DNA of 64,000 nucleotides from Ricordea florida (lineage: Eukaryota; Cnidaria; Anthozoa; Corallimorpharia; Ricordeidae): NCBI GenBank assembly GCA_949710005.1, contig OX453279.1, forward strand, positions 17,492,618 to 17,556,617, read 5' to 3'. The notes beneath the pieces are model-generated. The model was given only the letters and a program-made list of their open reading frames with translations, was not told the DNA's origin and ran no database searches. A program made the translations under genes and the position numbers. Of the stretch, positions 61,096 through 64,000 are shown one piece after another; position 1 is the first letter of the stretch, and each line of letters starts with the position of its first letter.

Positions 61096-62867
61096 ATGAA
61101 TAATAACAACAAACAAGTGGAAGGTAAGTTTACAGTTTTTCCAAATATTTTGTTAATTTTTTGCTCAGGCTAGGAAAAATGGTGTTTTCCAAGCAAAATT
61201 CTTTTATTCACATTACTTTTGTACATGAAATGCTATGTCAAACAATTTGTTTGTGATGTCAGATGCCTTTATTTAAAAACAAATTTCTCTTTTATATATA
61301 GAACAAATGAATGACGGCAGGGATCAACCGGAAGGTAATGTTTCAAACTATTTTTTGCTACATGTATGACTGGGAAAGGTGGGAAATAATTTGAGATAAC
61401 TGTAATCAGATAACTGTAAATTTCGACTTTAACTTGATCACTTCCGTAAATAATCTCTAAAGTTCACAACATTTGTAATCAACAATATCATAAATGTAGA
61501 AGAGTATTTGCTGCTGAACAAAAAACTTATATATTTTTTATCTCTACATAACCCTAAATGAAAACAGTCAAAACCACAACCTAAAATCTCACAAATTTTA
61601 CTCCTGATAATAAAATCAACAACAACATTATAATTTGTAATTAAATTGTTTCCTTAAATATAATACAATTCAGGCTTAGAGATCAATTTTATCAAACAAC
61701 ATTCAACCAAAAGGAAACATACAGTATATAAAAGTATCAAAATTAAAAATAAGTCTTCTATTTCTATTAAATTATACAAATGTATATAATTTCCATTAAC
61801 TAATATACAATATTTATGTTATTGATACAGATTCTCCAGCAGCTAGAACTTTAGACTGCTATGTTCATGGTACTTCGCCTGTGAAGAATTCAACATCATC
61901 ACATAGGAAATACTTCAAATGCATTCTGCAGAAAAACGATGAAGCAGTTTCAGTTGTTTGTTTTTCCTCACAAAAACAACCAGAACTTAAAACTTTACAG
62001 GTAACAAAAACACCTGTAAGAGTTTTCAACTTTAGCACAAGCAATACAGGCGACATTATCCTTGACAACCACACAAAGATAACACCACTGGACAGCCTGC
62101 CATTTACATACTCCGACTCATTAACAACAACTGGTAGAGCATCCATTTCATCCTTAGCTCAGGTTGCTGCAGAGCAACTCGTAACAGGTAAAGCCCAAGT
62201 ATCCCATGTGTCTGGTGTCAAGAAAATTCCCACTTCACGCCAAGGTGTCCTGCATAAACAAGAAGTAATCATACGTGACCCAACAGGCTCCATCAAGGTA
62301 GTCTTGTGGGAATCATATGTTAACTCGTTGGACACCAACACAACCTACCTCCTGCAAAACTTGAAAGTAAAAGTGAACAAACAAGAAAGGTATTTAAATA
62401 CAGCAAAGGATGAAAGATTTATCTTTCAAGAGGTCAGCGCATATCAAGAAGCCCTTGCAGAAGTTGACCCCACCGCAGATACGCCATCGATAACTGGGAA
62501 AATAATAGGAGTGCAACAAATCAACAATACAATGGCATGCTTCACATGTTACAAGAATGTTGCCCTTTGTCCTGAAGATGCAACCCTTGGTGAATGCCAA
62601 GGGTGTAAACTTTTACAAGTTATGTCGTCGTGCACACCACATTGGTGTATCAGAGTTACTGTCCAAAGTTCATCTGACTCGTCCCAAAAGCGTCGTCTAA
62701 AACTTTTCAATCAACAAGTGAACCAACTTTTCTCTGCCCTTAACTTGGAACTTACAATGGACTCTACAAATGAAAGAAAACTGACTTTGACAATTCTCAA
62801 AGCAAATAAAAACTTAATCTTCTCATATGATTCCTCTTCTTATAAAGTTACGGATGTAAATGAATAA
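61096..62867 (+). CDS. Helitron RPA1-like single-strand DNA-binding protein (3 exons)
   Basis: Coding exons 61096-61123 (28 nt), 61302-61334 (33 nt) and 61831-62867 (1037 nt). Both introns are phase 1 with good GT..AG sites, giving 365 residues without a stop. The two tiny exons encode similar peptides (MNNNNKQVE, QMNDGRDQPE). Exon 3 holds OB-fold material resembling RPA70: ISSLAQVAAEQLVTGKAQVS, EVIIRDPTGSIKVVLWESYV, then a Cys cluster (ACFTCYKNVALC, LGECQGC) like the RPA70 zinc site. Helitrons often carry such genes, presumably to bind single-stranded intermediates. It seems intact, unlike the Rep gene. Confidence 0.82.
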
Positions 62868-63522
62868 TTACTTAAAACATTTACCAGAGAAGCAAATTTG
62901 TACTTGTAAAATTTTCCACACATGCTGTTTTCACACCAGACACCTGCGGTCAACAAAGTCATGGGTGTTTTTACTTTATATTCCTCAATTACACACTGTT
63001 GTTGTTCCAAAGTTAAAAACCTTGATTAAGAACTATAATATTTTTTCATTCATATTTTTAAACTAATATTTTTTGATCTCATAAGTTATGTACTTTATTG
63101 TACCATACATTTGTAAGTATTTTTAGTTGAAAGCAAATTCTGCAATATTAATTCATACTTCAATATATTGCTGTTTCAAGTTAAAAGTGCTTTCTATGGA
63201 ATTCACATGTTGCTGTTTCAAATATAAAATAATGTTGTCTGTAACCTTAAAGAAACAGTGCCACAGCTGAGTTTAAGTTTGAACTTTTGAACTGTGTCGT
63301 TACTTTCATACTTGTGTGTTACACATAACACACATTCAAAGACAAGCAATTGTCATTCATTCTTAGAATTAATAAAGTTATTGTTTAAAGTTTATTCGCA
63401 ATCAATGTTGTTAAATTATTCTTACAAACATTTCACCTTCCTCTTTTGTCCCATCACCAACAAATTGTACAAGAAAAAGGGGAAATCTCAGTCAACACCA
63501 AAACCTACTCCTCCTTTCAAGC
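62868..63522. other. Helitron 3' region
   Basis: Gene-free AT-rich DNA between the RPA stop and the 3' asymmetric inverted repeat (63523-63536). Confidence 0.5.
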
Positions 63523-63562
63523 CTTACTCGAACGCATTCCCCTAATCGCTGATTACTACTAG
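63523..63562 (+). other. Helitron 3' end with asymmetric inverted repeat
   Basis: CCTTACTCGAACGCA is the inverted match to the 5' terminus. It is followed by 26 nt ending CTAG. A strong hairpin immediately before CTAG, common in ordinary Helitrons, was not obvious. Confidence 0.7.
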
Positions 63563-63591
63563 TATTAAACTGTGGTTCATCTCTATTACAG

Positions 63592-63804
63592 AGCTGTCCA
63601 AGACACCACCCCGAAACAAGCCACTTGCCCACATGTGTACCATGTATTTATAAAGATAAACTAACGACGAATCTTCAAAGATATCAAGTGGGACGAATGT
63701 ACAAAGATATTGTAGAATGTAATTGTGTTGGGAATGGGGACTTCTGCTATTCGTGTTATAGAATAAACGTTATGTTTAAGTTTCCTTCAGTTTACTTTTC
63801 ATGA
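63592..63804 (+). CDS. Cys-rich exon, copy 3
   Basis: Matches copy 1 (CPRHHPETSHLPTCVPCIYK through GNGDFCYSCYR), with the first codon changed (ATC to AGC), and ends at TGA in a different frame-end context. It would be the next exon after 53508-53726 if the Helitron intron is spliced. Confidence 0.5.
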   Translation, partial: SCPRHHPETSHLPTCVPCIYKDKLTTNLQRYQVGRMYKDIVECNCVGNGDFCYSCYRINVMFKFPSVYFS

Positions 63805-64000
63805 CAAATTTTATTTTGGTTACGTTTGATAGGTAAAAAAAATTGGGTTTTATAGAGTAATTTTCTTGTTAGAACAAAAGGTTTTTTTTTTGCATTGTAT
63901 ATAGGCAGTTTTCAATTATATCTAGTAAAAATGTTTTTTTTTTGTTCTCAATATTAAAGACATATTTTTACAACACATGTTTGTCTTCTCATTGAGTACT
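63805..64000. other. End of tandem unit 3 and right flank
   Basis: Matches 48470-48575 of unit 1 at first, then departs near 63920. Nothing further is recognised before the window ends. Confidence 0.4.

Larger units (their letters stand above)
53959..63562 (+). mobile_element. Helitron2-like rolling-circle transposon
   Basis: Comparison with unit 1 fixes the ends: host ...CTAA, element TTGCGTTCGACGAAGG... ...CTACTAG, host TATTAAA. It thus sits between A and T with a CTAG 3' end and no target duplication, as Helitrons do. The 5' end TGCGTTCGAnnAAGG recurs inverted at about 63523-63536, 26 nt from the 3' end: the asymmetric terminal inverted repeat that characterises Helitron2. It encodes OTU-Rep-helicase and an RPA-like protein. 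Confidence 0.85.
53300..63940 (+). repeat. Tandem segmental unit 3, interrupted by the Helitron
   Basis: Bases 53300-53958 and 63563 to about 63940 together match unit 1. The Helitron lies exactly between, in the intron between RING and Cys-rich exons. The start of unit 3 lacks about 110 bp of the left end seen in units 1 and 2. Confidence 0.8.

Overview
The window looks like nuclear DNA of a non-bilaterian animal, most likely an anthozoan cnidarian (coral or sea anemone). This is inferred from intron-containing genes with GT..AG splice sites, AT-rich spacers and a transposon mix (ISL2EU, Polinton, Penelope-like, Helitron2-like, BEL/Pao, CR1/L2-like LINE, P-like). I saw nothing bacterial. Most of the 64 kb is mobile DNA, much of it nested, with only scraps of host genes between.

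Layout. 1-690: 3' end of a LINE. 1487-3005: a BEL/Pao reverse transcriptase relic split by a 1.36 kb DNA transposon (8-bp target duplication). That transposon carries a coiled-coil gene followed by a histone-type 3' stem-loop. 3030-8334: a 42-bp tandem array, then a LINE interrupted by 1.6 kb of unassigned DNA. 8441-10380: decayed HECT-like gene. 11822-14966: P-like transposon with two converging genes, inserted with a 7-bp duplication into an exon leading to an F-box ORF (to 15511). 15979-16523: two exons of a minus-strand host gene.

16782-28850: an ISL2EU transposon (AT duplication, 73-bp terminal inverted repeats) with a SAP/SWIM/YqaJ/PHD nuclease gene and a converging THAP-DDE transposase. 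Its nuclease gene is broken by a young BEL/Pao element (17828-25112) with two LTRs that look identical. 28923-44666: a 15.7 kb Polinton with about 205-bp inverted repeats. It carries protein-primed PolB, retroviral-type integrase, capsid candidate, packaging ATPase, a cassette of small membrane/coiled-coil proteins and a zinc-repeat protein, and is itself interrupted by a foldback element (36046-37975). Many Polinton genes share an upstream motif TTTAAAGATT, which also lies at the inner edge of both inverted repeats.

44795-44904: exon of a ubiquitin-specific protease. 45047-45734: TTAA foldback MITE. About 45960-47434: truncated Penelope-like element with a hammerhead-ribozyme-like core. From 47398 to the end: three tandem copies of a ~1.2 kb segment carrying RING and Cys-rich exons. 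Copy 2 holds a second ISL2EU (48777-52452) and copy 3 a 9.6 kb Helitron2-like element (53959-63562: OTU-Rep-helicase and RPA-like genes). The unoccupied copies act as natural empty sites and fix both insertion points.

Few elements are intact. The BEL polyprotein, the first ISL2EU transposase, and the Polinton integrase and capsid genes have uninterrupted frames; most other element genes carry stops, frameshifts or insertions.
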